DNA of 64,000 nt from Gordionus sp. m RMFG-2023 (GCF_954871325.1 NC_088775.1:91332805-91396804); one strand, 5' to 3'; shown: positions 37,391-49,865, numbered from the stretch's first letter. Notes: generated from the letters alone by a model not told the origin. Program-made: numbers and translations.

Positions 37391-38277
37391 GGATTGGCTC
37401 AAAATAACCCCTTGAAAAAATTTTGAAAGAATTTTTCTGTCTAGCTAGTTACCTAATTATGTATGAGTTATACCCGGAGTTGGGCAGGTCCTCCAAAAAA
37501 AGAATCTAGATACAGGTACAGATTCTTTATAAAAAAATGAATCTTAGATCCAGATACTAGTATCTTTTTTAAAATATCAAAAAGATACAAGATAAAAGAT
37601 ACTTGTATCTTTTACTAAATTAGAGTATCTTAAATACAAGATACTTCTAAATTATCATTACCAATTAAATTAGAATAGTTCATAAAATACAGTTTTTATT
37701 ATTTATTTGTGAAGAACATAGCATACACATATAAGAATGAATATTTACAAAAATTAATAAAATATTTATTAATAAATTAATTATAATAACCAGGGATTTC
37801 AATTTAGATTTTGCCCTTTAATAGCTTAAAAAGGGAAGGGAGAGTAGTATATTTAATTGGAGTTAAAAATTTGCAAATAAGAAAATAAAATTAAATCAAA
37901 TGATTTATAAGAATTTGCAGGTTTTTTTCTGTGTTGTTTTAAATATAACTTATATTCGGAGTATATGGCTAAATGGCATCTCTATAAAAAAATATACAAG
38001 TTTTATTTTATTCATTATCTTTAATAAGTATTTATCATTACTTGTTCGTGATATTTATGTATTTTTTAAATTAGTTTATCTTCTAATATAACTTATTAAT
38101 TCTTGAGTTTGTAATATGATATATTTAAATCTCTTTTCAAATTTTTTTTATATATTTCTTGGAATCATTAATTATATATAAAAAATAAGAAAATAATGTA
38201 CAACATTATATTATAATTAGTAAATACATAACGATTTTCTTTAATGCATTTTAAATTGATTAAATTTTGTAAATAAT

Positions 38278-41200
38278 CAGGGTTGTACAAGTCGGTCAAT
38301 TGACAGGTCAAATTCAATAAATTGACCGGTCAATTGACAGACGGTATATTTTGGTCAAATATGGTCAAATACTATAAAATGTTATTGGTGAATAACTATA
38401 TTTATTTAATGAACTAATATGAATTTAAAGCATATTTATCAATCTAATTTGTTTACAAATTATTTTATAATATATTTGTATCTTAAAGGCATCGATTTAA
38501 TTATAACTTTATTAAAAATATAAAATTTTCTTATTAAAATATTACAATTTCAATTTGAAATATAAAAAAAAAGAATTTTTCTCATTATTAATTTGATTGG
38601 ATTTAAATATATAAATAAATATAAAAATTTTACTTAAGCATAGTTTGAGAAATTTACTAATTGCCAATTTATATTACATTATGTACAATTATCCAAACAA
38701 GATGGGCATCATAAATAAAGTGTAATGAGCAAATATAAATATGCAAGAAAGCACTGAAAGCAGCTATTGAAGAAGTTGAATATTTGTTCGTGAGAAATTA
38801 TCAATAATATATTAAATGATATTTTGGACAAAAAATTTAAAATTTTAAACTATTCATAAACATTTAGCTATCTAATTGACCTTGGCTTATGTAAAAAACG
38901 AGATGCTTAATTTAGAAAACACATAATACAATCATGTCCTTGATTTTTTAATTTACCAACTTTTATAGTCAAAACAAAAGATTCTTTATTATAAAATTGT
39001 TTCCTATATATAGTCTTTTATAATTTTCATTTAACTTCTACTAATATGCAATTACATTGACCTCCATAAGATAATATAAAATATAAGAAATATATAATTC
39101 AAATAGCGTAACCTTTTAATATATATATAAACATTCTATATTCTTTCCCACCAAGTTAAGATCGTCTATCAATCTTTTTATTATCAAGTTCAAGTTCATC
39201 TATTAATCTTTTTCTTGGCTTTCGTTCCCTTGTTGGATAACGCGGTTGCCTTCCTTTTTGACTTGGTTCAATTGGGATTATTGATTTGGTTTCGTCTGGT
39301 TCTTCCTTTATTTGTAGTGATCTGCGTGTTTTCGTAATATTTTATCTTTTTCTTCTACGTTATACGAGAATTTTGCTTGTTGATTCATTATTTTTCCTTC
39401 ATGCCATCCTTTTTCAAGTGGATTTTTTATCCAAACTATTTCGTTTTTTAATCTCTATGTATGCTTTCGTTTAACTGGTCGTGTTTTACTACAGAGGTTT
39501 CTAATTAGTAATTGATGGTTTCACCTAGTCTAATAAAGTATTTAGTCTTCTCCCCATAAACAGTTTGGAAGGTATTCGGCCCGTTGACGAATGTTCGGAA
39601 TTTCTATATGTAACTAATACTCCATTAAGGCATTTTTCCCCATCATTTGTTTGTACTCTATTAGCAAAATACCGTTTTATAGTTTGTATGCATCTTTCAA
39701 CTAATCCGTTACTTCTCGGATGGTATGGTGTAGTTTTTATGTGTTGTATATTCTTATTTTTGCACCATTTGTAAAATTCATTTGAAATGAATTGTGGACC
39801 ATTGTCTGTGACAATTTGCGTGGAACACCATATCGTGTAAGCCATTTTTTTAATCTATTTATTAAATTTTTACTTGTGGTATCTTTGATTCTATCGATCT
39901 CTATCCATTTTGAATATGCATCGATTCCAACCAGCTAATAAAATCCGTCTAGTGGTCCGGCAAAATCTAAATGTACCCTTTCCCAGGGTTGTGCTGGTAG
40001 ATTCCATGGGTATACGGCAACTTCTGGTATATCTCTGCGATGTTTTTGACACCCAATACAGCGGTTGACTAATTTTTCGACATCTTTATCTAATTTTTTT
40101 CACCATATATAATGTCTCATAATGGATTTCATCGATGTAATACCGGGATGACCTGTATGTGATATATGTAAAACTCGGTAGTGAATATGGAATTATTAAG
40201 CAACCATTCCAAAATAGGATACCGTCATCATTTTCTATTTCATCTATTCTTGTTCTAAAAGCTTGTAATTCTGGTGCTTGATTTTGTATATTAGTACCAT
40301 TTAATAATATTTTTACTCTTCTTAAGATTGGATCTTTAGCAGTTTCATCTCTAAGTTCTTTTCTTGATATAGTTAATGTGTCATAAGTATGATTTCGCAT
40401 ATATTTTACTGTTTTATTTTTACTTGTTATTTTATTATCATTTTTCTCTATTGGGTTTAGCGATCAAGCATCTGCAATTATATTACTTGCGCATTCTTAT
40501 ACATTATTTCATAATCATATGCAGATAATTTATAAGCCCAACTTAACAATCTATGGTTTGTTAAGGCGTTTAAATCTCTGTTATCCCCATATATTTTTAT
40601 TAAAGGTTTGTGGTCCATTCGTATTTTAAATTTTTGTCCATACAAATATTTATGAAATTTTTCTACACCGTTTACTATGGCTTTGACTTTTTTGTCGATT
40701 GTCGAATAATTCTTTTCAGCATCTTATAAAGTTCTCGAGGTGTAAGCTATAGGGTATTTGTTATCATTATCATTTTGCAAGAGTACAGCTCCAAATCCTT
40801 GGTTTGATGCATCTGTTTCTAGTATTAGCTCAAGATCCGGTTTATAAAATTGTATAGTATTGTGTTCTGTTACTATTCCTTTTGCTCCAAATAACGCATC
40901 ATCTTTTTTAGTCCAATTCCATTTAACATTTTTACTAGTTTTATTATGTAATTCGGCTATGATTCCATGTTTGGTATGAACCGTGTATAATAGTTATATA
41001 TACCTAAAAATGATTTTATGTCATGTCTATCTTTTGGCGTTGGATATTATTATTGCTATTATTTTATTTTTATCAGGGTGTATTCCATTTTGATCTATTA
41101 TGTATCCTAAATATGATATTTTTTCTTTCATAAAATTTATTTTGCTTGTTTTGACTTTTAATCCCGCATTTTGTAATTTTTTAAGGACTTGTTTTATAAG

Positions 41201-42767
41201 GTAATCGTAAATAGCGGTAATATCCATTTGGTGTTACAATTGTTAATAATTCTTGCGATTCTTCGTCAATGCTCATTTGTAGGTATGCATCTTTGAAATC
41301 TAATGTTGTATATTTTTTATTCGCTATTTTTGCTATTAATTTTTTAAACGTTGGTAGAATGTGATAGTATTTTAGTAGAAATTTATTTAACGTTACTTTG
41401 AAATCTCCACATAATCGTAGTTCACCTGAAGTTTTACGTACCACTACCATTGGAGTAGTTGTTGATGGATATATTTTCTTGATTATATTATTTTATTCCA
41501 AACGTTTCAGTTCATTTTCAATTTCTACTTTTAAATGCAACGGTACTCTTCTAGCTGGAAGTGAAATTGGTTTTGTATTTTCTTCCAATTGTAGTTTTAC
41601 TGGTTCGACATTTTTTATTAATCCTAATTTATTATTAAACACCGTTGCAAATTCTTTATATAGTTTGTCAATATTTACGTTACCATTATCATTGTATTTA
41701 TATCTATTATTGATCATATTGATTTTTACATTTTTTAATAACGATAAGTCAAATTTGATAATTCATGGAAATCCAAATAGAGCTGCATCATTTGTTTGTG
41801 TGACTAATAATGGAAGCCATTTTATGTTATTATTCAATTGTACTTTTACATCAGCTTCACCTATAATTTTTATTCTATTATTTCCATATGTAGTTGGTGC
41901 TTTAGCTTTTCTAAGTTTAGGCCTTCCGATTTTATTCCATATTATTTTATTAATAATGGTTACTGCTAGTCAGTATTATATTACATTTTAATTTTTTAGT
42001 TGTTTATTAATACCTCAATTGTTGGATGTTGCCCATATTTGTATATTTTTCTTATTGAGACATCCGAATCGTCTTCTTTATTATTGTAATTTGTTCCGTA
42101 AATCTTTTCTTTAGCTTTACAGCATACGGCGAAGTGGTTTGGTTTCCTACATTTGCTGCACAATTTTCCGTAGGCGGGACAATTTCTAATAGCATGAAAC
42201 CGATTACAGAAATACCATAGTTTTATCCAATTATTATTATTTGTATGTTATTATACCCGGGCACTAGTTCTCTTTTTATATATGCTTTATTATCCTTTTG
42301 ATTATGCCATTTATCATTATCATTATTATCATACTGCCGATTATTTTTATTATGTTGATTTATCCGATTATCATTATCATGTTTATTCAGCTCTTTGATT
42401 TTATATACCATTTTAGCAGTATTATTTATTTCTAAGTCGGCTTGTTCCATCGCTAAAGTAGGGCTCAAGTTGTTGGAATGGGCTTTGTTCACATTGAATT
42501 TAAAAGAAGTGTTTAAGAAATTTGATTGAAGATCTCGACAACCAGAAAAGGAGTATATCATAACATAAGATTTATTAAAAAATGTTAAAGAAAAGGATGA
42601 ATATAAATTAAAAAATGACTCTGCCATAAAAAACGAAACATTCATTATAGAATTTAGAAAATAATTTAATATACATACATTTTTTACCATTATATATAAA
42701 ATAGAATTAATATAAAAAAAATTCATTTGAATTTAAACATATTTGACCGGTCAAATGCACAACCCTG
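38278..42767. mobile_element. hAT-like element nested in the 7-kb hAT
   Basis: Starts CAGGGTTGTACA and ends with the inverse of CAGGGTTGTGCA. Next to both ends are ATTGACCGGTCAA / TTTGACCGGTCAA palindromic motifs. Flanks TAAATAAT and AAATAAAT agree at only five of eight places, so the target duplication is degraded or misplaced. It contains a Ty3/Gypsy fossil as a further insertion, and I found no hAT transposase of its own. Confidence 0.65.
39170..42480 (-). mobile_element. Ty3/Gypsy retrotransposon fossil, gag end to integrase
   Basis: Read on the minus strand, the parts come in the Gypsy order: nucleocapsid-type zinc knuckle region (about 42210-42080, CSKCRKPNHFAVCC), a protease-like stretch, the segment before reverse transcriptase (41717-41493), reverse transcriptase (about 41450-41027, with LDFKDAYLQMSI and YRYLRLPY), an RNase H region (about 40900-40450), an integrase spacer and zinc region (about 40400-40050) and the integrase core (39845-39525, with IVTDNGPQF and YHPRSNGLVER). 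It is an old broken copy with many interruptions. Long terminal repeats were not identified. Plus-strand frames across it, such as 41398-41991, are antisense shadows. Confidence 0.85.
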
Positions 42768-42981
42768 AAATAAATACTGTATCATTATTTAAATAAATTA
42801 ACCCATGTTCAGTATATATTTTTTTTACTAAATAAATAAAAGTAACTAATAAAGTTAAATTCTACCTTATTATAAATATTTTATTAAGAGCCTTTTAAAA
42901 TTATCTAATGTTATATATCAATTGTAGCTTAAATATTACTCTAATAAGAACTTGCTAAAATAATTATATATAAAAAATATA

Positions 42982-43743
42982 TTAGGGATGGGCCAATATT
43001 TTTTATCGGATCTGATTGGGCCGATTTCACCTATTTTTAAATATCGGTTATTGGGAAATATTATAAAATTTGATCCAATATAAAATGGCTTCTTTAATAA
43101 AAATAAGTTATAAAATTTTTTAAAAAGTTATATCTAAAATCTAAATAAAATCGAAATCCATTTTTAAGTATATTTTAATAATAATAATTAATTAATAAAC
43201 ATTCTGCCATACTGTTATTTTTTTTGCGCATTCTGTTTATAAAAGTGTGCGATATTCTCTTCAGAATCTGTTTTTAGTGAAACTGGAGATATTGACAATT
43301 ACTATAGCTGCAAGCTGCCCTCTGATAAATTAGGTATATTGGTATTTCTAAAAAGAAATCTTCGATATATTAATATTAAATATTATTTCAAATATTTATT
43401 TCAAATTTTAAAATATAATTGTTTATTACTTATTATGGATATATATTAATGTTATTATTATATAAAATTGATTTGACAATAAAAATATTTTATATACTTT
43501 TAGAATTGCAATTGAATTGAATATAAACTATAACTGATCATTAAAATATATTTAAATGACATAAGTTATGGTTTAGTTAAATTATAGATGTTATACTAAT
43601 AAAAAGTATATTAAAAATTAAAACCATTGGTATCTTGCAGAATACAAAATTAGATATGATATCGGATTGGTAATCGGCCGATATCAATTTAATATCAAGA
43701 ATATCTGATCGGCCTCCAAAAAGTGATATCGATACACCCCTCA
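42982..43743. mobile_element. Non-autonomous hAT element nested in the 7-kb hAT
   Basis: Starts TTAGGGATGGGCCAATAT and ends with the inverse of TGAGGGGTGTATCGATAT. AAAATATA flanks both ends (42974-42981 and 43744-43751), an 8-bp match but of low complexity. Inner parts repeat ATCGGCCGAT-type motifs near both ends. No coding sequence. It separates the zinc-finger exon of the host hAT from the rest. Confidence 0.7.
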
Positions 43744-43846
43744 AAAATATATATCCAAAATGATTTTAATTTAATAATCAACCATCTTCTATAAAATATT
43801 TTAATAACAATTATCTAAGAGGGACTTAAGTATAGGTATTATTATG

Positions 43847-44083
43847 TTAATAATTATAAAATAAAAATGTATAATATACTATAATATGTTTAACAAAGTT
43901 TGTAGAGGTGTTTGTTGAACCTTTAATAACTTTTTTACTTGTGCAATTTTGACATTCAACTTGTACCTTGTTCTTTTTCACATGAATTACTTTATAAAAT
44001 TTTCCATCTAGAATTTTAAGATTCAGATTCGATTCAGGAGAACCTATCTCCATAATTTCATCTTCACTACTATTAATGACATT
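43847..44083 (-). pseudogene. BED zinc-finger exon of the 7-kb hAT transposase
   Basis: Follows an AATTTGTAG acceptor on the minus strand and reads GKFYKVIHVKKNKVQVEC, then QNCTSKKVIKGSTNTSTN, then FVKHI. This is the C-x2-C ... N-F-x-K-H pattern of the N-terminal BED finger in hAT transposases, which binds the subterminal motifs. The second His of the finger is not clear. It is the only transposase exon I can place; downstream exons were lost or displaced by the nested elements. Confidence 0.6.
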
Positions 44084-44679
44084 CTACAAATTAAAAAATA
44101 TTACATATAAAAAATATCCTTTTCTTATTTAGTTTTGGTTTTGTTATTTTTAATCTATCTATCTTTGTGACCTATTAAATTTCCAACTAATTTTGGTTAT
44201 CAATATATTATATAGCGGGAAAAAATAAAGTAAATAATACAAGATTTCACGAAGAAAATAAAGTTACATTGTGTAATATGTAAATGTTTTAAACATGAAT
44301 ATTAAAAAGAATCTGTATCTGTATCTTTTTAAAGAAAATAAAAAAGATACAAGATTCTTTTCAAAATAAAGGTAGATACAGATACTAGTATCTTATTAAA
44401 AATGATAATAAAATACTGAGTACAAGTTACAAAAGAATCTTGTATCTTAGATACAAGTATTCGCGATATTGCCCAACTCTGGTTATACCACACGACCTTA
44501 AAAATATTTTTCTTTAAAAAATTTTCATAAATATATTAAATTTGCTAAAATACGGTCCTGAACAGTAAAATAAAATATTTTACAATTCCCTGGCCTCTGG
44601 CCGTGCTAACCTTTATTACAATTGTAATGTTTATATATTGAAAGTTTTATGTTAAATAAATATTTACATCTCTTTACAG

Positions 44680-47600
44680 ATGATTTGCCTTTTATGATAA
44701 ATAATGTGAAAATGATTAAAGTGAACGGCAAATTGGGTACACAAATATTTTATGATGTTGGCAAGGATATTAAAGGTATTTGGGTATACACACTTTTGAT
44801 AAAATCTACTAAACCAAGAGAGGGTTTTGAAGAATATGTTATTTTAAAGGTAAATAACAAGATTTTTTATGTATAAAATATACCAATAATAGGCGTAGCC
44901 AGAATTTTCTTGGAGGGGGGGGGGGAGGAATAAAAAATTACTGGGTCGCCCCCAGACCCTACTTTGGGCGGGGCTTCGGCCGGGTTACCTTAGTATAATA
45001 TAGTCATAATATATTTTTACAAGATAGGAGGTTAATTTTTATAAAAAAATAAATATGAAATATTTTTAATAGTTTACATAAAATATAATAAATACATATA
45101 TATATTAGGGGCAATATGAAATATTCGGCAATGTGAGTATATATATTTATTTTTTACAAAAATTTTTTCTTGGTATATCTTTTGATAGCTAAATTTTTTT
45201 TATTTTTTTGTGTTATATGATTTTTATATTAAATTATTTTAAAAATATTTTTTTGATTGATATTTTTTTTTTATGTTATAAAAATTTTTTTAAATATATT
45301 TTTTTGATTGAAATTTTTTTTAATATATATATATTTAAAATGAGTTTTATATATTTATATTTTACTTAATATTATCTATTATATATCTTTTGATATCTAA
45401 TTTTTAGGTAAAAATGATAAGTGTCATAATCGTTATTTTTGCACTTTTGAGTTTTTTTAAATCAAATAGATAAAAATATTTTAAAATTCAAAAAAGTACA
45501 AAAATAGTATATATGTGTCACTTTTCTATAGTAGACTTTAACTGAAATTTTAATTTAACATGTTTACAAAACATATTTTTACCTATTTGCTTTAAAAAAA
45601 CTCAAAAAAGTTCAAAAATAACAATTATGACATTTGTCACTTACCTAAAAAATTATCTATCAAAAGATATATATAAAAGATAATAAAATATAAATATATA
45701 AAAATCATTTTAAAAATTTATATTAAAAATATTAATCAAAAATAATATATTTTAAAAAAATTTATTAAAAAAAATCATATAACACAAAAAATAAAAAATA
45801 TTTAGCGATCAAAAGATATATTAAGGAAGAATTTACGTAAAAAAAATATATATATTAAAACATATATTTAAAAAAAAGGTATTTATAAAAAAATATCAAC
45901 AAAAAAATATATTTAAAAAAATCATTAAAAAAAATAGAGATCAAAAGATATATAAAGAAAAAATTTACGTAAATAATATAACAAATAAAATATAATTTAA
46001 AAAAAATATATTAAAAAAATATATCTTTAAAAAAATATCAATCAAAATATATATATATATAAACATATATTTAAAAAAAATATAAAAAAACATAAAAAAA
46101 TATAAAAATATAAAAAAACATAAAAAAATATAAAAATATAAAATAACATAAAAAAATATAAAAAAACATAAAAAAAATATAAAAAAACATAAATAAATAT
46201 AAAAAAAATATAAAAAAACATTAAAAAATAAATAAAAAAACATTAAAAAATATAAAAAAACATAAAAAAATATAAAAAAATAAAAAATATCAATCAAAAT
46301 GAATCCCTGAAAAAAAACCCCGGAAAAAAAACTTAGGAAAAACAACCAGCGGAAAAAAAACCCCGAAATTTTTTTTGAAATTTGGATTTAATAAGGCATA
46401 GACAAATTAGTATTTTAGAAAAAAATATTATTTATCAATAAAATAAATAGATCTTAGCAAATTTTGTCAAATTTAGTCTACTTAATATAGTAATTAAGGA
46501 TATTGTATTTATTACTATAGCAAAAATTTTTACGAAAATAAGTAATACATGGGTTATTTTACTGGGATATTTTTTTCTCCAGTACCAATTTGAACATCAG
46601 TTATTAATATTTTTTTCTCCAGTACCAATTTGAACATCAGCATTTTTTCTTGTTTAAGCACTGCGATTTTGTTTTCGATGTCCAACTACATACACGCCAT
46701 CGTTTAAGTTTGGTTTCATCGGCAGCCACCTCGCATTTCATTTATTTAATCAATACCCAGATTGATGGGAGTTTATTCCCAACTAGATTAGAAAAACGAT
46801 GATTCGAACCTTCGCATTGATTATTTATGAGTTTATCGTTGCATAGAGTGCTCTAATTCAAGTTTCTGGAGGAAATCGAGGCAGAATACGACCTATCTGG
46901 AATTGAGAATTGCGTCTTGTGACTTTCGGGGGTTTTTTTCCGGGGTTTTTTTTCCTATTACCCAATCAAAATATATATTTAAAAAAAAATATATTAATCA
47001 AAAAATATATTAATCAAAAAATATATTAATCAAAAAATATATTAAAAAACAATATAAAATAAATATAATAATAAATTAATATTATAATAATAAATGAATC
47101 TCAATAAATAATAAATTTATTAATTTGTAAAATAGAATACATTTCCTGATTTAACCCGGCAATATGCACATCCTGGTTATTTTGGCAATGTATACTTTGC
47201 CGAAATAACAAAATAATTTGCTACCACTACCTCACATTGCCGAATATTTCACATTGCCGCTAACATATACATTAATATAAAAACATGGTAATAATTTATT
47301 CTAAACAAGTATAAGAAATTTATTTATAAAATGCAAGTAGACATATAGTTGATATTCCTATATTATATAGAATTAGTTACAAATACTAGGTAAAATTCCA
47401 CTTTTATAGACATATATGACAGTTAGATAATATATTACTAATAATTTAGCAAATTTTACTAATCAATGCTCTTGATAATAAATATAGCAACAATTTGCAT
47501 TCAACTATTTATTTTTAATAAAAAATGATATTAAAAATTAATCTTCATATTATTCATCCTACAATTTTTTTAAAAGATATTTTTTGATGTCCTTATCAAT

Positions 47601-48555
47601 ATTTTATAGTTTTCTGTTAAATATATAATCGCTATATTGGTAAAAATTAGTTGATTGTCATATAATAATTGATAAAATTAGATATACTGTAAATCTACGA
47701 CATATAATATTCCACTGTTTGTATTGTGATTTAAATTTTTTATTTAATTTATGAATAAATTTTATCAATAGTCTTATAATTATATTTTACTTTTATTAAG
47801 ATAAATAAATTAATATTACTCACTTTATGATAAATTATATTTGATATATTATATTATTTAGTAATTTTATGGATCTATTATTAATAATTTTAATACATTT
47901 CACTTTTGTCTTAAGACTTATCTTTGGCTTATATTCGATTTCTTAATAAACATTTTTGGTTCACTTTTTTTATATATAAATGCTTTTTTCAAAAAATGTA
48001 TAAATTATGATAAATAGTTTTATAAAAAAATTATCAACTTTTACATACTTTCTTAAAAATTATTGTTTAAAATATATGCATACATTTTTGGAGATCAGGG
48101 AGTGGGGGAATAACTAAGGGGGATATTTTTATTAGCTTAAAATGATATTCACAAAAAGTGATAAATTACTGGGGGGGGCTTCCCCTTGCCCCCCCCCCTC
48201 AACCTGGCTACGCCTATGTATACCAAGGTTTGAAACTAGATAGATTAAGAGATATAATAAGTATAATAATAATTATAATACCCTCAAGATAATGAGTCTC
48301 CTTTAACATTGCGCCTCACAAGGTCTATTCTAAATCATTTTTTTTAATTTTAAATGAGCAACAATTTCTTATATCAGATTAATTTAATCTATTTAATATA
48401 TATACATATAGCCAGGATCAGGAAAAGGCAATTATACATTTATTAATGTGAAACCAAAGCTAGAATTCAAAATATCGTTAATTCAATATACCAATGAGGA
48501 TAGAAATTTTTACAGAACTGATTATCGTTTCATAACTTCTCCTGAATATTTTTAA
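44680..48555 (+). CDS. Split host gene of unknown family, last two exons
   Basis: Exon B 44680-44849 follows a strong acceptor (CATCTCTTTACAG) and ends at AAG|GTAAAT. Exon C 48412-48555 follows ATATACATATAG and ends with TAA, directly overlapped by AATAAA. Phases agree (0 to 0). The joined peptide reads DLPFMINNVKMIKVNGKLG, GIWVYTLLIKSTKPREG, EEYVILK|PGSGKGNYTF, then INVKPKLEFKISLIQYT and ends FITSPEYF. Alternating hydrophobic strands and the NYTF.NVKP.LEFKISL pattern resemble the end of a fibronectin type III-like domain, but I am not sure. Exon B starts in phase 1. The 3562-bp intron is almost entirely the hAT-like element 44887-48218; without it about 220 bp remain. Probably joins the exons at 35.2-35.7 kb. 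Confidence 0.6.
46303..46960. mobile_element. Third-level nested element with A-rich/GG inverted ends
   Basis: TGAAAAAAAACCCCGGAAAA at the left is matched in inverse at the right (TTTTTTTCCGGGGTTTTTTT). The centre is less AT-rich and contains a 40-bp tandem duplication at 46567-46646 (TTTCTCCAGTACCAATTTGA in both units) and a tRNA-like stretch at 46790-46867. Target duplication not resolved. Confidence 0.5.
46790..46867 (-). repeat. Degenerate tRNA-Met-like sequence, probably a SINE head
   Basis: On the minus strand: a TTAGAGCA A-box-like start, an anticodon-loop-like CTCATAA (anticodon CAT), GGTTCGAATC as B box, and end segments AGAAAC / GTTTTTCT that partly pair. Several stem positions do not pair, so it is not a working tRNA. 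The body following it (to about 46690) could be SINE sequence. Confidence 0.3.
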
Positions 48556-48580
48556 ATAAATAAATTATGATTTGTATAAC

Positions 48581-48895
48581 TATGTTAAAAATTAAATAAT
48601 GGAGATTATTTTATAAATGTATTTTTTCTTTGCTTTATGTTGGGATATAAATATTTTTTTATTTCAAAAAATTGTGATTATATTATTTACTTATGTTAAA
48701 AATTAAAATTGGGTTATTTTATAATGCATTTTCCTTTGCTTTATGCTGGGATATAAATATTTTTTTATTTCAAAAAATTGTGATTATAATGTATATTTAT
48801 GTTAAAAATTAAAATTGGGTTATTTTATAATGTATTTTTCTTTGCTTTAGCTGGGATATAAATATTTTTTGATTTCAATAAATCGTGATTATTCA
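48581..48895 (+). repeat. Three tandem repeats of about 108 bp after the gene end
   Basis: Units start at 48581, 48692 and 48799 with TATGTTAAAAATTAAA and share TTTGCTTTA, GCTGGGATATAAATATTTTT and ATTTCAAAAAATTGTGATTA. Units 2 and 3 are nearly identical and unit 1 is more diverged. They lie just past the stop and poly-A signal of the split gene. Confidence 0.85.
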
Positions 48896-48899
48896 GAGC

Positions 48900-49865
48900 T
48901 AACCCTCTTGTTTTCAAAAAGTGCTCGATTTGTTTAAAAATTAACATTAAAAAATCCCTTTTTTAAAATTATTATAAAATAATTTAAAAATTATAATAAA
49001 ATTAATAAAAATTTATATTTTATGTATTTACAAAATTTATAAACGAATTATTATGAAATTTTCCAGAAATATATATAATTTGTTAAAAATTTCACGTCTA
49101 TCTGAAAAAGAAAATATTTTAATGATTGAAATCTCATAAATTCTAAATTTTTTAAAATGTGTCTAAGACCCTCTATCTATTTTTAAACCATATGTTATGT
49201 AATAAGAATACAACGTACTTTTTAAATAGATTATTAACAAATTCATTTGTTTTAGATATTTAATAAATAAGAAAAAGGATAGAAAGTATGTAATGATTAT
49301 TAGGACTGAAAATGAAAATAAAATGATTAATTTATTATATATATATGATGTATAATATATATTATTGGTTAATGATATTTGATTCATTTTGGCCCATTAA
49401 CAATAATATTTGTGGTATTAGAGGTCTTAATTTTGGCCATTTAAGACAATTATATTTGTGGTATTATATGTCTAGATTTATATTTAACACGATGTTTGAC
49501 AATTGTCTTATTATTAGGAAGGTCTTAGGACTCATTGAATGGCAAATAGGTTTCCATCATTAGGAAAACAGACCTAAAGTAATGCAGGACAAAAAAGATT
49601 GCTGAATATTTAAATGTTGGGGAATATAATGAGCAGGGATATATATGTATATATAGGGTTAAAAAAATATTCAATTGGTGATTGTAAGTGTGATTAAGAT
49701 ATAAATTTTGAGGATTTATGAAAATATATATAGAAGTGGATTTTTATTATAAAATATTTGTAATATAATTGTTCATTTGGGTTTTTAAAGGAATGGACAG
49801 GTGTGGGATGATTTAGTTTTTACGAAATTTAAAACTTTTTACTACATTCGGAAATAGTACGAACC
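48900..49865. other. AT-rich spacer
   Basis: A small imperfect 46-bp duplication (TATTTGTGGTATTA at 49408 and 49452) creates a 72-codon frame at 49345-49563 which I take as chance. Nothing else was recognised. Confidence 0.4.

Larger units (their letters stand above)
37475..44481 (-). mobile_element. hAT transposon, 7.0 kb, swollen by nested insertions
   Basis: Perfect 8-bp target duplication GTTATACC at 37467-37474 and 44482-44489. Ends are CGGAGTTGGGCA on the left and the inverse of CAGAGTTGGGCA on the right. Inside each end are many repeats of GATACAAG/CTTGTATC-type subterminal motifs, as hAT transposases bind. A BED-type zinc-finger exon lies at 43847-44083 on the minus strand. Two other elements are inserted: 38278-42767 and 42982-43743. 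Without them about 1.75 kb remains, so the rest of the transposase is gone. The whole block sits in an intron of the split gene. Confidence 0.85.
45105..47263. mobile_element. Inverted-repeat element nested in the hAT-like element
   Basis: Left TTAGGGGCAATATGAAATAT and right inverse TTAGCGGCAATGTGAAATAT both continue TCGGCAATGTGAG, about 33 bp of inverted ends. Inside, 45165-45380 and 45640-45850 form a second, larger imperfect inverted pair (ATATCTTTTGATAGCTAA-type sequence). The rest is A-rich simple sequence of ACATAAAAAAATAT units. A 126-codon minus-strand frame at 45965-46345 is a translation of this simple repeat (Phe/Tyr-rich) and not a gene. Confidence 0.65.
44887..48218. mobile_element. 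hAT-like element in the last intron of the split gene
   Basis: Perfect 8-bp flank TATACCAA at 44879-44886 and 48219-48226. Ends TAATAGGCGTAGCCAG and the inverse of CATAGGCGTAGCCAGG, both followed by G- or C-runs and CCCC/GGGG-rich sequence. Length 3332 bp, mostly due to an inserted inverted-repeat element (45105-47263). No transposase was found. Relatives of its end are seen at 58968-59310. Confidence 0.75.

Noticed and set aside
41398-41991. 197-codon plus-strand frame
   Set aside because: Antisense shadow of the Gypsy reverse-transcriptase region, which reads correctly on the minus strand.
45965-46345. 126-codon minus-strand frame rich in Phe and Tyr
   Set aside because: It is the translation of ACATAAAAAAATAT-type simple repeats; no start context, domain or composition of a gene.
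49345-49563. 72-codon plus-strand frame
   Set aside because: Made by a short imperfect duplication in AT-rich DNA; overlaps an equally poor minus-strand frame.
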